A program made the position numbers and the translations under genes. From positions 186,001 to 250,000 of the forward strand of contig NZ_JAGSPK010000006.1 in the NCBI RefSeq assembly GCF_018139565.1: 64,000 nt of DNA. The letters are read 5' to 3'. A model generated the notes under the pieces. It made no database searches and was not told where the DNA came from. It worked only from the letters and a program-made list of their open reading frames with translations. Within the stretch, counting starts at the first letter, position 1, and every line of letters starts with the position of its first letter. This document shows positions 9,866-18,688 of the stretch, one piece after another. Source of the DNA: Cognatundibacterium rivi (lineage in GTDB: Bacteria; Pseudomonadota; Gammaproteobacteria; Burkholderiales; Burkholderiaceae_D).

Positions 9866-9933
9866 GATTTTTCTGAGAAATCGGCTACGCCGGAAACATT
9901 CGCCGGCACACATGATTGAAAGGAAGGAATCGC

Positions 9934-10686
9934 TTAGTGCTGCTCACCGCAGACCGGGCAGCGCGGATTTTTTTTCATGCCTATCGTCGTCCATTCCATG
10001 CTCATCGCATCCAGCAGCAGCAAGCGGCCTTGCAGAGATTGTCCCGTTTGCATGATCAGCTTCAAGGCTTCGGCTGCCTGCATGGTGCCGATGATACCAA
10101 CCAGTGGCGCAAAAACACCCATGCTGGAACACAGAACTTCCTCGAATTTCTGATCGGGTGGAAACAGACATGCATAGCAAGGCGACTCTGTATTACGCGT
10201 ATCGAAGACGCTGATCTGACCGTCAAAGGCAATGGCCGCACCGGACACCAGAGGTATCTGATATTTGACACAGGCAGCGTTGACTGCATGACGTGTACTG
10301 AAATTGTCACAGCAATCAAGCACGATGTCCGCTTGCTGTATCAGCTCTTCGAGCCGCTGATCCTGAGCTCGTTCTTGCAGGGCGATGACATGAACATCAG
10401 GATTGATCTGTTGCAGCGCTGCCCGACCGGATAAGACTTTCGCCATGCCGACACGCTCAGTTGTATGCAGGATTTGTCTTTGCAGATTGGTCAGATCGAC
10501 GACGTCATTATCAACCAGGGTAAGGCTGCCGACACCAGCGCTGGCGAGATACAGGGCGGCAGGCGAGCCGAGGCCACCGGCACCGATGATCAATACCTTG
10601 GCCTCAGTAATTTTTTGCTGGCCTTCTATGCCTATCTGCTCCAGCAGAATATGGCGTGAATAGCGCAGGAGTTGATTGTCGTTCAT
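9934..10686 (-). CDS. moeB: Molybdopterin-synthase adenylyltransferase (MoeB/ThiF family)
   Basis: A 250-residue E1-like enzyme that adenylates the C-terminal glycine of a ubiquitin-fold sulfur carrier (MoaD or ThiS). It shows LLRYSRHILLEQIGIEGQ, the nucleotide loop GAGGLGSPAALYLASAGVG, DNDVVDLTNLQRQ and two zinc CxxC pairs (CYAC and CPVC). MoaD and ThiS are not in the window, so MoeB and ThiF cannot be separated firmly; the adjacent ctpA-envC-gpmA order is where beta-proteobacterial moeB is usually found. Confidence 0.88.
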   Translation of the reverse strand: MNDNQLLRYSRHILLEQIGIEGQQKITEAKVLIIGAGGLGSPAALYLASAGVGSLTLVDNDVVDLTNLQRQILHTTERVGMAKVLSGRAALQQINPDVHVIALQERAQDQRLEELIQQADIVLDCCDNFSTRHAVNAACVKYQIPLVSGAAIAFDGQISVFDTRNTESPCYACLFPPDQKFEEVLCSSMGVFAPLVGIIGTMQAAEALKLIMQTGQSLQGRLLLLDAMSMEWTTIGMKKNPRCPVCGEQH

Positions 10687-10690
10687 GGGA

Positions 10691-10717
10691 TAAAAAAGGC
10701 CGCTGTGCAGCGGCCTT
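10691..10717 (-). terminator. Intrinsic terminator after ctpA
   Basis: Read on the minus strand, a perfect GGCCGCTG/CAGCGGCC stem with a 2-base loop is followed by TTTTTT. It lies 11 bases after the ctpA stop and 5 bases before the moeB start, so it separates moeB from the upstream gpmA-envC-ctpA unit or attenuates read-through. Confidence 0.85.
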
Positions 10718-10727
10718 GAAGGTCTGA

Positions 10728-12209
10728 TTATTTTTTCTTGTGATCAGATTTGCCGTCTTTGTCGGTTTTCTCTGATTTTTCCGCACCGTCTTTTGCTGCG
10801 TCTTTGGTTTCTTTCACTTCTTTTGGCTCAGTCACTTTGACCGGCAAGCCTTTCAGATGATTCAGTGCCTGTGCTAACTGGAAATCTTCTTTGCTGCCGT
10901 ATTCCAGTGGTTTGCTTTTCTTGGCCAGGGCCAGCAGGCGTTGTTCTTCTTCGAGTTCATCGACTTTCGGGCGGACAACTTCTTTTTCTTTGTCGTTCGT
11001 CAGATGCTTTTGCAAATCTGATTCACGTGCGCGGAAACTGTTGAAACCATCGCCTTCGGCTGTTTCTTCTACATTCAGATCAGGCACGATGCCTTTTGCC
11101 TGTATCGAGCGGCCGTTTGGTGTGTAGTAGCGCGCCGTCGTCAGTTTGACTGCAGTATCAGCAGAAATCTGGCGTATGGTCTGCACAGAACCTTTACCGA
11201 AACTCTGGGTACCGATCACCGTCGCACGTTTGTAATCCTGCAAAGCACCAGCGACAATTTCAGACGCAGAAGCAGAACCGGTATTGATCAACACGACCAT
11301 AGGCACATTTTTAATGGCTTCCGGTAATTTGGCCAGCGGGTCACCCATTGCGCGGCCTGCATAGTATTCGCGTTTGGCGTAGAAGGTTGCTTTCGAGTCT
11401 GCTAACTGACCATTGGTGGAAACCACTGGCACGTCCTTAGGCAAAAACGCAGCGGAAACACCAACGGCACCTGGCAGTACGCCGCCCGGATCATTGCGCA
11501 AATCCAGCACCAGACCTTTGATTGCCGGGTCTTGTGCATACAAAATCTGGATTTTTTTCGCCATATCTTCGACGGTTGGCTCCTGGAATTGCGAGATACG
11601 CAGCCATGCATAACCAGGTTCCACCATCTTGGCCTTCACACTTTGCTGTTTAATCAGTTCGCGTGTGATGGTGACGATAATTGGTTTGTCTTCTGTTTTA
11701 CGGGCAATCGTCAGCGTAATTTTGGTATTCGGTTCACCACGCATTTTTTTGACGGCTTCATCAAGCGTCATGCCTTTGACTGGCAGCGAATCGAGGCGCG
11801 TGATCAGATCGCCGGGTTTCAAACCCGCACGGTAAGCAGGAGAATCTTCAATCGGGGAAACGATTTTGACATAGCCGTCTTCCATACCGACCTCAATACC
11901 GAGACCGACGAATTTACCTTGTGTGCCTTCCTTTAATTCTTTGAAGGACTTTTTATCCAGATAGGCCGAGTGCGGATCCAGCGATGCCACCATGCCAGAG
12001 ATCGCCTCTGTCAGCAGTTTATTATCATCGACAGGTTCGACGTAGTCAGACTTGATCAGACCGAAGACATCTGCCAACTGGCGCAATTCTTCTACGGGCA
12101 AGGGGTTGCCGGCATTTTTTTGCGCAAGAGCGGAAAACTGCATGGAAACCGCCACGCCAGCGACCATGCCCAGGCCGATTAAACCGAAATTCTTAAATTT
12201 ACTGCCCAT
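10728..12209 (-). CDS. ctpA: C-terminal processing peptidase (S41 family, CtpA/Prc type)
   Basis: A 493-residue periplasmic serine protease. An N-terminal hydrophobic segment (about residues 8-29) acts as signal or anchor. A PDZ domain follows (about 95-175: GLGIEVGMEDGYVKIVSPIEDSPA, GLKPGDLI), then the S41 core with GLVLDLRNDPGG, the Ser region GSASASEIVAGALQDY and the general-base Lys in FGKGSVQT. The last ~40 residues are a Lys/Glu/Asp-rich disordered tail. It lies directly after envC, a conserved arrangement that suggests a joint role in cell-wall remodelling. Confidence 0.92.
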   Translation of the reverse strand: MGSKFKNFGLIGLGMVAGVAVSMQFSALAQKNAGNPLPVEELRQLADVFGLIKSDYVEPVDDNKLLTEAISGMVASLDPHSAYLDKKSFKELKEGTQGKFVGLGIEVGMEDGYVKIVSPIEDSPAYRAGLKPGDLITRLDSLPVKGMTLDEAVKKMRGEPNTKITLTIARKTEDKPIIVTITRELIKQQSVKAKMVEPGYAWLRISQFQEPTVEDMAKKIQILYAQDPAIKGLVLDLRNDPGGVLPGAVGVSAAFLPKDVPVVSTNGQLADSKATFYAKREYYAGRAMGDPLAKLPEAIKNVPMVVLINTGSASASEIVAGALQDYKRATVIGTQSFGKGSVQTIRQISADTAVKLTTARYYTPNGRSIQAKGIVPDLNVEETAEGDGFNSFRARESDLQKHLTNDKEKEVVRPKVDELEEEQRLLALAKKSKPLEYGSKEDFQLAQALNHLKGLPVKVTEPKEVKETKDAAKDGAEKSEKTDKDGKSDHKKK

Positions 12210-12223
12210 GATTCACCTAATGC

Positions 12224-13561
12224 CTATTTAACGACGATCCAGTTAAGTGGATCAAATGCCCGTCCCTGATGACGGATTTCAAAGTATAAACCTGATTCTT
12301 CATTGCCGCCGCTGTTACCCGCACTGGCAATGATGTCGCCCGCTTTGACGCTGTCGCCGACATGTTTCAATACTGCCTGATTATTGCCATAGATACTCAT
12401 GTATTGATCACCATGACCAACAATAATCATATTTCCGTAACCTTTATACCAATCTGCAAAAATGACCTTGCCCGCCGCAACGGCTTTGATTTCGCTGCCT
12501 TCACTGGCTTTGATGAACAAACCTTTCCAGCTTGGGCCATCGCCGCGCTTGCTGCCAAACTTCGCCAGAATCTCGCCTTTGACCGGTAGTCTTAATTGCC
12601 CTTTCAGGCGATCAAACTCTCCTGCCGGTGGTGCTTCCGATTTCGCCTGTTTCGGCGGCGGTTCATCGGCATCAATTGCGTTCGGATTCGGTTTTTTCCC
12701 CGCTTTTTTATCCAGCGCCGCTTGCTTTGCTCTTTCCTTTTGCGCCGCAATTCTTTCCTGACGCTGTTTCTCTTCCTGTTCCGCGCGCTGTTTATCGGCT
12801 TTCAGCTGCTCTTCTATCAGTTGATTCAGACGTGAGACAAGATTACTCAGCCTTTGTTCATCTTTTTGCAGATTATCTGCCTGTTTTTTTTGTGCGTAGA
12901 GTTTGTTTGATAACTGTCCGACCAGCGTTGCATGCTTTTTCTTTTCTTTTTCTAACGCTATTTTGTGGTCTTTTTCTTCTTCAGCGATTTCATCGAGCTC
13001 AGCTTTGGCTTCTTGCGCATCCTGCGTGTTTTTTTCTGCTGCTTTCAGGCTGCTGCGCAGGCTCTCTATCATTTTTGCCTGAGTCTGCGAGACGTAACCC
13101 ATGTATTGCAGGTCGCGGTTAATCCGGTTTGGATTGTCGCCGGACAGCAGCAACTTGATACGATCACTGTCACCGTGCATGTATTGCCGACGCAGGAAGG
13201 TCGACAGTTGTTTCTTTTGTTTTTCTATCTGTGCGCTTAAAGCTTGTTGTTGCTCGGTCAGTTGCCGCAGCTTTTCTTCGGTCTGCGCTTGTTCGTTCTG
13301 TAAATCGCGTAAAGACCGGTTTGCTTCCGAGATGGCTTTTTCAGACTCAGCGAGTGCATCGCTGGCCTGATCTTTGGCGCTCTCGGTTTTATTGATGTCG
13401 GTTTTTAATGCTTTCAGTTTTTGTTGCAACTCTGCGCGTTCCGCTTCTGCTTTATTTTTTTGTAGTGCGCGTGAGTTACTGGCAGCCAAGGCTGATGCTG
13501 CTGTACCTGTGATCGACAGGCACAGCAGACTGGAAAGCAAAAAGCGTGTGTGTTTTTGCAT
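12224..13561 (-). CDS. envC: Murein hydrolase activator EnvC (degenerate M23/LytM protein)
   Basis: A 445-residue exported protein. After a signal peptide comes a long Gln/Lys/Glu-rich coiled coil (about residues 30-265), a low-complexity linker and a C-terminal LytM domain (about 320-445). The zinc site is degenerate: the first ligand region reads WKGLFIKA instead of HxGxD, and the final HxH is replaced by YFEIR. This is expected of EnvC, which activates amidases AmiA/AmiB at the septum rather than cutting murein itself. It sits between gpmA (6 bases) and ctpA (14 bases) in one transcription unit. Confidence 0.9.
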   Translation of the reverse strand: MQKHTRFLLSSLLCLSITGTAASALAASNSRALQKNKAEAERAELQQKLKALKTDINKTESAKDQASDALAESEKAISEANRSLRDLQNEQAQTEEKLRQLTEQQQALSAQIEKQKKQLSTFLRRQYMHGDSDRIKLLLSGDNPNRINRDLQYMGYVSQTQAKMIESLRSSLKAAEKNTQDAQEAKAELDEIAEEEKDHKIALEKEKKKHATLVGQLSNKLYAQKKQADNLQKDEQRLSNLVSRLNQLIEEQLKADKQRAEQEEKQRQERIAAQKERAKQAALDKKAGKKPNPNAIDADEPPPKQAKSEAPPAGEFDRLKGQLRLPVKGEILAKFGSKRGDGPSWKGLFIKASEGSEIKAVAAGKVIFADWYKGYGNMIIVGHGDQYMSIYGNNQAVLKHVGDSVKAGDIIASAGNSGGNEESGLYFEIRHQGRAFDPLNWIVVK

Positions 13562-13567
13562 CTAGGA

Positions 13568-14314
13568 TTACTTGGATTTACCCTGGCTGGCAACGGCTTT
13601 CAATGCGGCTTCAATCGCCGACTGGTCACCGAGGTAATAATGTCTGATCGGTTTCAGATCGGCATCCAGTTCATAGACCAAAGGCTGACCGTTAGGAATA
13701 TTCAGATTCACGATCTCGTCGTCACTGATGCCATCGAGCATTTTGATCAGGGCACGCAGGCTGTTACCGTGTGCCGAAATCAGGATGCGTTTGCCAGAGC
13801 GGATGGCTGGTGCAATGCTGTCTTCCCATGCCGGTACCACGCGCGCGACCGTGTCTTTCAAACATTCTGTCAGCGGAATCTGTTTGCGATCGAGACCGGC
13901 ATAACGCGGGTCATTAAACGAGGTGCGGTCATCGTCTTCTGCCAGCGGATTCGGTGGTGTGTCATAGCTGCGGCGCCAGACCAATACCTGATCATCACCG
14001 TACTTTGCGGCGGTTTCTGCTTTGTTGAGGCCTTGCAGTGCGCCATAGTGGCGCTCATTCAGACGCCAGTCATGCACGACTGGCAGCCACATCAGATCCA
14101 TTTCATCGAGTGTGCCCCACAGCGTGCGGATTGCACGTTTGAGGACAGAAGTGTAAGCCAGATCAAATGTCAGACCCGCTTCTTTGAGTAATTTGCCTGC
14201 CTGCGTTGCCTCGGCGACGCCTTTCGGTGTCAGGTCAACATCGGTCCAGCCAGTGAAACGGTTATCAAGATTCCAGGTGGATTCACCGTGCCGCATTAAT
14301 ACGATTTTGTACAT
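13568..14314 (-). CDS. gpmA: 2,3-bisphosphoglycerate-dependent phosphoglycerate mutase
   Basis: A 248-residue glycolytic enzyme interconverting 3- and 2-phosphoglycerate. The phosphohistidine motif [18 protein letters not shown] is at residues 6-23, with [14 protein letters not shown] and the second catalytic histidine in [11 protein letters not shown]. It is the first gene of the gpmA-envC-ctpA unit and diverges from the rhodanese gene. Confidence 0.96.
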   Translation of the reverse strand: MYKIVLMRHGESTWNLDNRFTGWTDVDLTPKGVAEATQAGKLLKEAGLTFDLAYTSVLKRAIRTLWGTLDEMDLMWLPVVHDWRLNERHYGALQGLNKAETAAKYGDDQVLVWRRSYDTPPNPLAEDDDRTSFNDPRYAGLDRKQIPLTECLKDTVARVVPAWEDSIAPAIRSGKRILISAHGNSLRALIKMLDGISDDEIVNLNIPNGQPLVYELDADLKPIRHYYLGDQSAIEAALKAVASQGKSK

Positions 14315-14415
14315 AATGGTCAGTTTAAGTCGTGGTTAGTATGCATTTAAATATGTTCGCTGCATCTATTTTATAATGACGGGCTTCTGATAACCATTTT
14401 TACTACTGGAAACCT

Positions 14416-14817
14416 GTGAAATTCATTCTTGATAATATTTTTCTGATCGGTATTGCGTTGATTTCTGGTGGTGCTTTATTGCTGCCTTTGTTGCAACGCC
14501 GTGGCGCCAAAGTGTCGCAATTGCAGGCGACACAATACATCAATCAGGGCAAAACATTGATACTGGATGTGCGTAGCGCAGACGAATTTGCGACAGGCCA
14601 TTTGCCAAACGCAAAAAATATTCCGCTGGCAGAAATCAATCATCGCTTGAAAGAAATCGAAAAGTCCAAAAATGCAGTGGTGATCACTGTCTGCGCGACT
14701 GGTGTGCGTTCTTCGAATGCCGTTTCTGTGTTGAATAAAGCCGGATTTGCGCAGGTATTCAGTCTCGATGGTGGCACCGAAGCCTGGAAAACCCAGGGCA
14801 TGCCGATTGTTAAGTAA
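14416..14817 (+). CDS. Membrane-anchored rhodanese-like sulfurtransferase
   Basis: A 133-residue protein starting at GTG, with one N-terminal transmembrane segment (about residues 7-25, IFLIGIALISGGALLLPLL) and a single rhodanese domain. The domain has LILDVRSADEFATGHLPNAK and the active-site loop VCATGVRSSNA with the catalytic cysteine. Gene order rhodanese-grxC-secB is common in beta-proteobacteria; all three relate to thiol chemistry or protein export. The gap to grxC is 24 bases. Confidence 0.88.
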   Translation: MKFILDNIFLIGIALISGGALLLPLLQRRGAKVSQLQATQYINQGKTLILDVRSADEFATGHLPNAKNIPLAEINHRLKEIEKSKNAVVITVCATGVRSSNAVSVLNKAGFAQVFSLDGGTEAWKTQGMPIVK

Positions 14818-14841
14818 GCTGTAAAGTAGCTGGAGAAGTCT

Positions 14842-15102
14842 ATGAAACCGCAAGTCCGTATGTATAGCACAGGCGTTTGCCCGTATTGCACGATGGCTGA
14901 ACGCCTGTTGAAATCCAAGGGGGTCGAGGAAATCGACAAAGTGCGCATTGATCTTGATCCTGCCGAACGCGACGCGATGATGCAGAAGACCGGGCGTCGC
15001 ACCGTGCCGCAGATTTACATCGGTGACACCCATGTTGGTGGATTTGACGATCTGTCGGCTCTTGATCGTGCCGGTAAGCTCGACGCTTTGCTGAATCCTT
15101 GA
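14842..15102 (+). CDS. grxC: Glutaredoxin 3 (GrxC)
   Basis: An 86-residue dithiol glutaredoxin with the redox motif CPYC near residue 14, RRTVPQIYIG (cis-proline) and VGGFDDLSALDRAGKLD at the C-terminus. It reduces disulfides and glutathione mixed disulfides in the cytoplasm. It is followed by a strong hairpin that likely ends the rhodanese-grxC unit. Confidence 0.95.
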   Translation: MKPQVRMYSTGVCPYCTMAERLLKSKGVEEIDKVRIDLDPAERDAMMQKTGRRTVPQIYIGDTHVGGFDDLSALDRAGKLDALLNP

Positions 15103-15134
15103 GTAGAAAATCCGGCTTACACCGGATTTTCTAC
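15103..15134 (+). terminator. Probable intrinsic terminator after grxC
   Basis: A perfect 13-bp inverted repeat (GTAGAAAATCCGG / CCGGATTTTCTAC) with a 6-base loop starts just after the grxC stop. There is no separate long T-run, but the 3' arm itself contains TTTT. Confidence 0.65.
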
Positions 15135-15282
15135 GGGCTTGCGATTGAAGTGGCTGCGAAGTTGTGATTTTTGCAGTCTCCTTGCTACAATAAGGCGGCG
15201 CGATCTTGAAATGGCCGGAATCGGCCCTATCTGCTCATCTCGCTGTTCATTATTAATCTTTTAGAATTTTAGAAAGTCTCAC

Positions 15283-15756
15283 ATGTCTGACGAAAATCTG
15301 CAGCCCGTATTCCAAATCCAACGCGTATATCTGAAAGATTTGTCGCTTGAACAGCCAAACTCTCCAGCGATTTTCCTGGAACAAGAAGCCCCTGGCATCG
15401 AAGTTTCTGTTGATGTCGGCAATGAAAAACTGGCCGATGGCATTTTTGAATCCACAGTGACAGTCACTGTGACAGCGAAAATCGGCGACAAAGTAGCATT
15501 CCTCGTCGAAGGCAAACAAGCGGGTATTTTCGAAGCACGCAATATCCCTGAAGATCAGCTCGATCCATTGCTGGGTATCGGTTGCCCGAACATCATCTAT
15601 CCATACCTGCGCTCTAACGTTGCGGATGCAATCACCCGCGCTGGTTTCCCACCGATTCATCTGTCGGAAATCAACTTTGAAGCGTTCTACGCTCAACGTT
15701 TGCAAATCGCAGCAGATCAGGCTAACGCAGCTGAAGCACCTGCGACTATCCAGTAA
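15283..15756 (+). CDS. secB: Protein-export chaperone SecB
   Basis: A 157-residue Sec[21 protein letters not shown] opens the fold, and [25 protein letters not shown] is the signature region. SecB forms a homotetramer that holds preproteins unfolded and delivers them to SecA. It is preceded by the grxC terminator and a ~180-base gap, so probably has its own promoter. Confidence 0.97.
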   Translation: MSDENLQPVFQIQRVYLKDLSLEQPNSPAIFLEQEAPGIEVSVDVGNEKLADGIFESTVTVTVTAKIGDKVAFLVEGKQAGIFEARNIPEDQLDPLLGIGCPNIIYPYLRSNVADAITRAGFPPIHLSEINFEAFYAQRLQIAADQANAAEAPATIQ

Positions 15757-15819
15757 TTTTCCTGATACCCGCCGGATCGCCATCTGTTTGACGATCCACG
15801 CTGGTGAAGAAAGAAGTTC

Positions 15820-16269
15820 ATGCGCGGCTTGATTTCCATTTCTACCCTGAGTCTGTTGGCGACGCTGGTCACCGCGCCGGTGCAGGCGATGGAGTTCCGT
15901 TCAGTCGGTGCGTCGCCTGTCATCATGTACGACGCGCCTTCGGTCAAGGGTGGCAAAGTCTATGTGGCGCCACGCGGCATGCCGGTGGAAGTGATTTTCA
16001 CCTCGGGTGCGTGGAGTAAAGTCAGGGATATGGCGGGCGACCTGAGCTGGGTCGAATCCAAGGATCTGATTACCCGTCGCAATCTGATTGTGCGGGTTGC
16101 CAACGCGAAAATCCGCACCAGTGCTGACGATAGTGCCGCGCTGGTATTCAGTGCTGAGAAAAACGTTTTGCTGGAAATGGCCGAGCCTGCTTCTGCTGGC
16201 TGGGTGAAAGTCCGGCATCGCGACGGCCAGCTTGGTTACGTGAAAGTGAACGAGGTCTGGGGTTTATAA
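15820..16269 (+). CDS. Exported SH3b-domain protein
   Basis: A 149-residue protein with a signal peptide (MRGLISISTLSLLATLVTAP, cleavage near VQA-ME) and two bacterial SH3-like stretches: residues ~25-85 (YDAPSVKGGKVYVAPRGMPVEV) and ~88-149 (VANAKIRTSADDSAALVF, GWVKVRHRDGQLGYVKVNEV). SH3b domains usually bind peptidoglycan. It is 63 bases after secB and ends at a strong terminator. No enzymatic domain is present. Confidence 0.8.
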   Translation: MRGLISISTLSLLATLVTAPVQAMEFRSVGASPVIMYDAPSVKGGKVYVAPRGMPVEVIFTSGAWSKVRDMAGDLSWVESKDLITRRNLIVRVANAKIRTSADDSAALVFSAEKNVLLEMAEPASAGWVKVRHRDGQLGYVKVNEVWGL

Positions 16270-16310
16270 TTTCACCCTGATCGCTGGTTTGACGGCAGTA
16301 ATTCAAAAGA

Positions 16311-16333
16311 GGACAGCGTGCTGTCCTTTTTTT
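16311..16333 (+). terminator. Intrinsic terminator after the SH3b-protein gene
   Basis: A perfect GGACAG/CTGTCC stem with a CGTG loop is followed by seven Ts, 41 bases after the stop codon. Confidence 0.9.
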
Positions 16334-16423
16334 GTATGTGGTGCGTGATGACAGATGGTATTTGTGGGCGTCAAGCAGGCCGAACTGATCACCGGAGGCA
16401 GCCGGTTTTTCAGGGCGAAATTC

Positions 16424-16508
16424 GCATACTCCCCCTGTTTTTATTAAAAAACCACCGATTGTCGGCATAAATAAAGGGCTTCAAAATATACTGGTGGGAG
16501 TATATTTG
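16424..16508 (-). repeat. Dispersed intergenic element, copy A (TACT-N6-AGTA palindrome family)
   Basis: The palindrome AAAATATACTGGTGGGAGTA at 16483-16502 continues TATTT. On the minus strand it is followed by GAAGCCC, an AT-rich stretch and, about 77 bases away, a GGGGGAGTATGCG box (plus-strand CATACTCCCCC near 16425). Copy C at 33894 has the same arrangement. The element lies between the SH3b gene and gpsA, ending about 35 bases before the gpsA start. Confidence 0.75.
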
Positions 16509-16543
16509 AGCCGTTTCTGATGAATTCCATCGTAGGTAAGAGC

Positions 16544-17542
16544 ATGAATATCAGCGTATTAGGCGCAGGTGCCTGGGGCACAGCAGTGGCGATTGCCCTG
16601 ACAGCAAAAAACAAAGTGTTGATGTGGGGCAGAAATCAGGCTGCGATGCAGGAAATGCAGGCGCAGCGTGAGAATGTCGCTTATCTGCCGGGTTTTCCCT
16701 TGCCTGACAATCTGGAACTCACTGCCGATTTTTCCGCTGCGATGGCGCATGTTGCGGGCAACGACAGCCTGCTGGTGATCGCAACGTCGGTATCCGGTCT
16801 GCGCCCGACCTTAGCAGCTTGTCTGCCGTATGCGCCGCAAAATGTGATCTGGCTGTGCAAGGGTTTCGAAGAGGCTACGCAGTTGCTGCCGCACCAGATT
16901 GCCCGAGAAATTCTTGGTGACGGGGTGGCTATCGGCGCTTTGTCCGGCCCGTCGTTTGCACAGGAAGTCGCGCAGGGATTGCCTTGCGCGCTGACGATTG
17001 CATCAACTTCTCCGGCGCTCTGCCAGCGTGTTGTGCAAGCCTTGCACGTCAATGCGATGCGGGTGTATTCCAGCGATGATCTGGTCGGTGTTGAAGTCGG
17101 CGGCGCAGTCAAAAATATTCTGGCGATTGCCACCGGTGTGGCGGACGGGCTGGGGCTAGGCCTCAATGCCCGCGCGGCCTTGATGACACGCGGTCTGGCA
17201 GAAATCAGCCGGCTTGGCGTTGCACTCGGCGGTAAAGCGGAAACCCTGATGGGGCTGACCGGCGTTGGTGATTTAATTCTGACCTGCACCGGTGATTTGT
17301 CGCGTAACCGCAAAGTCGGTCTGGCGCTGGCACAAGGAAAGTCGCTCGCCGTGATTATCGAAGAGCTGGGTCATGTTGCCGAAGGTGTACGTTGCGCGCA
17401 GGCGGTGCGCAGTCTGGCGGCGCGACTGGGCGTCGATATGCCGATTACGAATGCGGTGGCGGGCGTTTTATTTGATGGCGTTTCTGCCAGAGAAATGAGT
17501 ATGCGTTTGTTAGCGCGCGATTCCAAGCAGGAAGTCAGCTGA
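16544..17542 (+). CDS. gpsA: NAD(P)H-dependent glycerol-3-phosphate dehydrogenase
   Basis: A 332-residue enzyme making sn-glycerol 3-phosphate from dihydroxyacetone phosphate for phospholipid synthesis. The N-terminal [17 protein letters not shown] is the dinucleotide fold. [21 protein letters not shown] carries the catalytic lysine, and [20 protein letters not shown] is the family signature. The frame is open from an ATG at 16520, but the ATG at 16544 follows GGTAAGAGC and gives the normal N-terminus. It converges with the small gene at 17544. Confidence 0.95.
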   Translation: MNISVLGAGAWGTAVAIALTAKNKVLMWGRNQAAMQEMQAQRENVAYLPGFPLPDNLELTADFSAAMAHVAGNDSLLVIATSVSGLRPTLAACLPYAPQNVIWLCKGFEEATQLLPHQIAREILGDGVAIGALSGPSFAQEVAQGLPCALTIASTSPALCQRVVQALHVNAMRVYSSDDLVGVEVGGAVKNILAIATGVADGLGLGLNARAALMTRGLAEISRLGVALGGKAETLMGLTGVGDLILTCTGDLSRNRKVGLALAQGKSLAVIIEELGHVAEGVRCAQAVRSLAARLGVDMPITNAVAGVLFDGVSAREMSMRLLARDSKQEVS

Positions 17543-17543
17543 A

Positions 17544-17756
17544 TCAATAGTGGCGGCGTTGTGCCGGGTGTTCCAGCACCCGCGTGATCACCGGTTCGGC
17601 GATCGCGTGGCGCTGCATCAGTTCTCTGGTTTTTGCGAATCCCAGTATGTCCAGGTAGTGCAGACCGATATCCACCACTAAGCGTGAAATCACATCTTTG
17701 CGCCGCAATGGCTGACAATATTTGCGTAACGCTTTACGGCGGCGGCTTCCTGGCAT
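17544..17756 (-). CDS. Small basic hypothetical protein
   Basis: A 70-residue Arg/Lys/His-rich protein starting MPGSRRRKALRKYCQPLRRKD and ending in RRHY. The ATG at 17756 is preceded by GGAG at good spacing; the frame is also open to an ATG at 17801 with a poorer ribosome-binding site. Its stop is one base beyond the gpsA stop (convergent). The charge pattern (basic N-terminus, then VISRLVVDIGLHYLDIL amphipathic helix) suggests a nucleic-acid- or ribosome-associated protein, but no family is recognised. Confidence 0.5.
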   Translation of the reverse strand: MPGSRRRKALRKYCQPLRRKDVISRLVVDIGLHYLDILGFAKTRELMQRHAIAEPVITRVLEHPAQRRHY

Positions 17757-17880
17757 GACGGGCTCCGGCTGGTGGTAAGAGTCCAGTATAAAGCCAGCCA
17801 TGCCGCTTTGCCACTATCGTGTTGTCAAATGTGCATAGATCATTAACTTGCCCCATGCACGCGCGACTCTTAGCGACCGA

Positions 17881-18396
17881 TCAGAGCACGGGAAAATCGG
17901 TAGCGCTGATGAATTCCGCGAGCAGTGCTTCCAACCCTTGCTGATCTTCCGCTGAAAAACGGTTCAGATGCGGGCTGTCGATATCAAATACACCGGCGAC
18001 CTGGCCGTTCACCATCACAGGAATCACGATCTCCGAATTCGATGCGGAATCACACGCAATATGGCCGGGAAACGCATGTACGTCAGGTACCAGCACGGTA
18101 CGTTTTTCCGCTGCCGCAGTACCGCAGACGCCACGCTTAAACGGAATGCGTGCGCAGGCAACTTTGCCCTGAAACGGCCCGACCAGTAAATCATGTGGAA
18201 ATTCTGTCGTCGGGTTTTTGGCCGGTGTACAGAGGTAAAACCCGGCCCAGTTTAATCCCGTCAGGCTGTGATAAATAAAGGCTGAAAATTGCGACGCATT
18301 GGTGCTCAGATTGCGCTCGCCCACCAAAATGCTACGGATCTGTTTTACCAGCAAAGCGTAATCTGGTTTTTCGCTGGCAGCGGATGTTTCAAACAT
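17881..18396 (-). CDS. msrC: Free methionine-(R)-sulfoxide reductase (GAF domain)
   Basis: A 171-residue single GAF-domain enzyme that reduces free L-methionine-R-sulfoxide. It has the three family cysteines: C81 (ACARIPF), C91 (RGVCGTAA) and C115 (HIACDSAS), matching the Cys84/94/118 pattern of E. coli fRMsr. SEIVIPVMVNGQVAGVFDIDS is the end of the GAF fold. A terminator for the neighbouring hslVU transcript lies just upstream, so it probably has its own promoter. Confidence 0.9.
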   Translation of the reverse strand: MFETSAASEKPDYALLVKQIRSILVGERNLSTNASQFSAFIYHSLTGLNWAGFYLCTPAKNPTTEFPHDLLVGPFQGKVACARIPFKRGVCGTAAAEKRTVLVPDVHAFPGHIACDSASNSEIVIPVMVNGQVAGVFDIDSPHLNRFSAEDQQGLEALLAEFISATDFPVL

Positions 18397-18464
18397 GGTG
18401 TTTTCTCTTGAAATAAAATGTTGTCCCGACTTGCTGTTGGTCGGGCAGTCAGGTGACGTTGATC

Positions 18465-18492
18465 AAAAAACTCAGGCTGTATTCAGCCTGAG
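18465..18492 (-). terminator. Intrinsic terminator downstream of hslU
   Basis: On the minus strand, the stem CTCAGGCT/AGCCTGAG (6-base loop) is followed by TTTTTT. It ends the hslV-hslU transcript together with the small open frame 18483-18656, whose stop codon lies inside the hairpin. It is also ~70 bases upstream of the fRMsr start. Confidence 0.85.
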
Positions 18493-18656
18493 CGTTGAGT
18501 CCGGCTTTTGTTTTTTGCCGCAACTGGTACCGGATTTGTCCTGGACTTTACCGGCGCCGGTCTGGGAGTATGATGAGGCGGTAAGTGTCTGCCAGCCTGC
18601 GAAGGTTCAACACGGAATTGCATACGCTGCCGTGTTGCCAGTGCCTTGTTTGCCAT
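18483..18656 (-). CDS. Possible small basic proline-rich protein
   Basis: A 57-residue open frame after hslU on the same strand. Its ATG is preceded by GCGAGGCTCAAC, a credible ribosome-binding site. The product begins MANKALATRQRMQFRVEPSQ and continues as a Pro/Arg/Lys/His-rich, probably disordered chain ending in RTQRSG. The stop codon falls in the terminator stem. No family is recognised; it could be a real small gene of the hslVU operon or a chance frame. Confidence 0.4.
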   Translation of the reverse strand: MANKALATRQRMQFRVEPSQAGRHLPPHHTPRPAPVKSRTNPVPVAAKNKSRTQRSG

Positions 18657-18688
18657 GTTGAGCCTCGCAGAATGATTCGTTACGCCGC

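Noticed and set aside
12224-13561. Active M23 endopeptidase
   Set aside because: The zinc-ligand motifs HxxxD and HxH are missing in the C-terminal domain, so an activator role (EnvC) is preferred.
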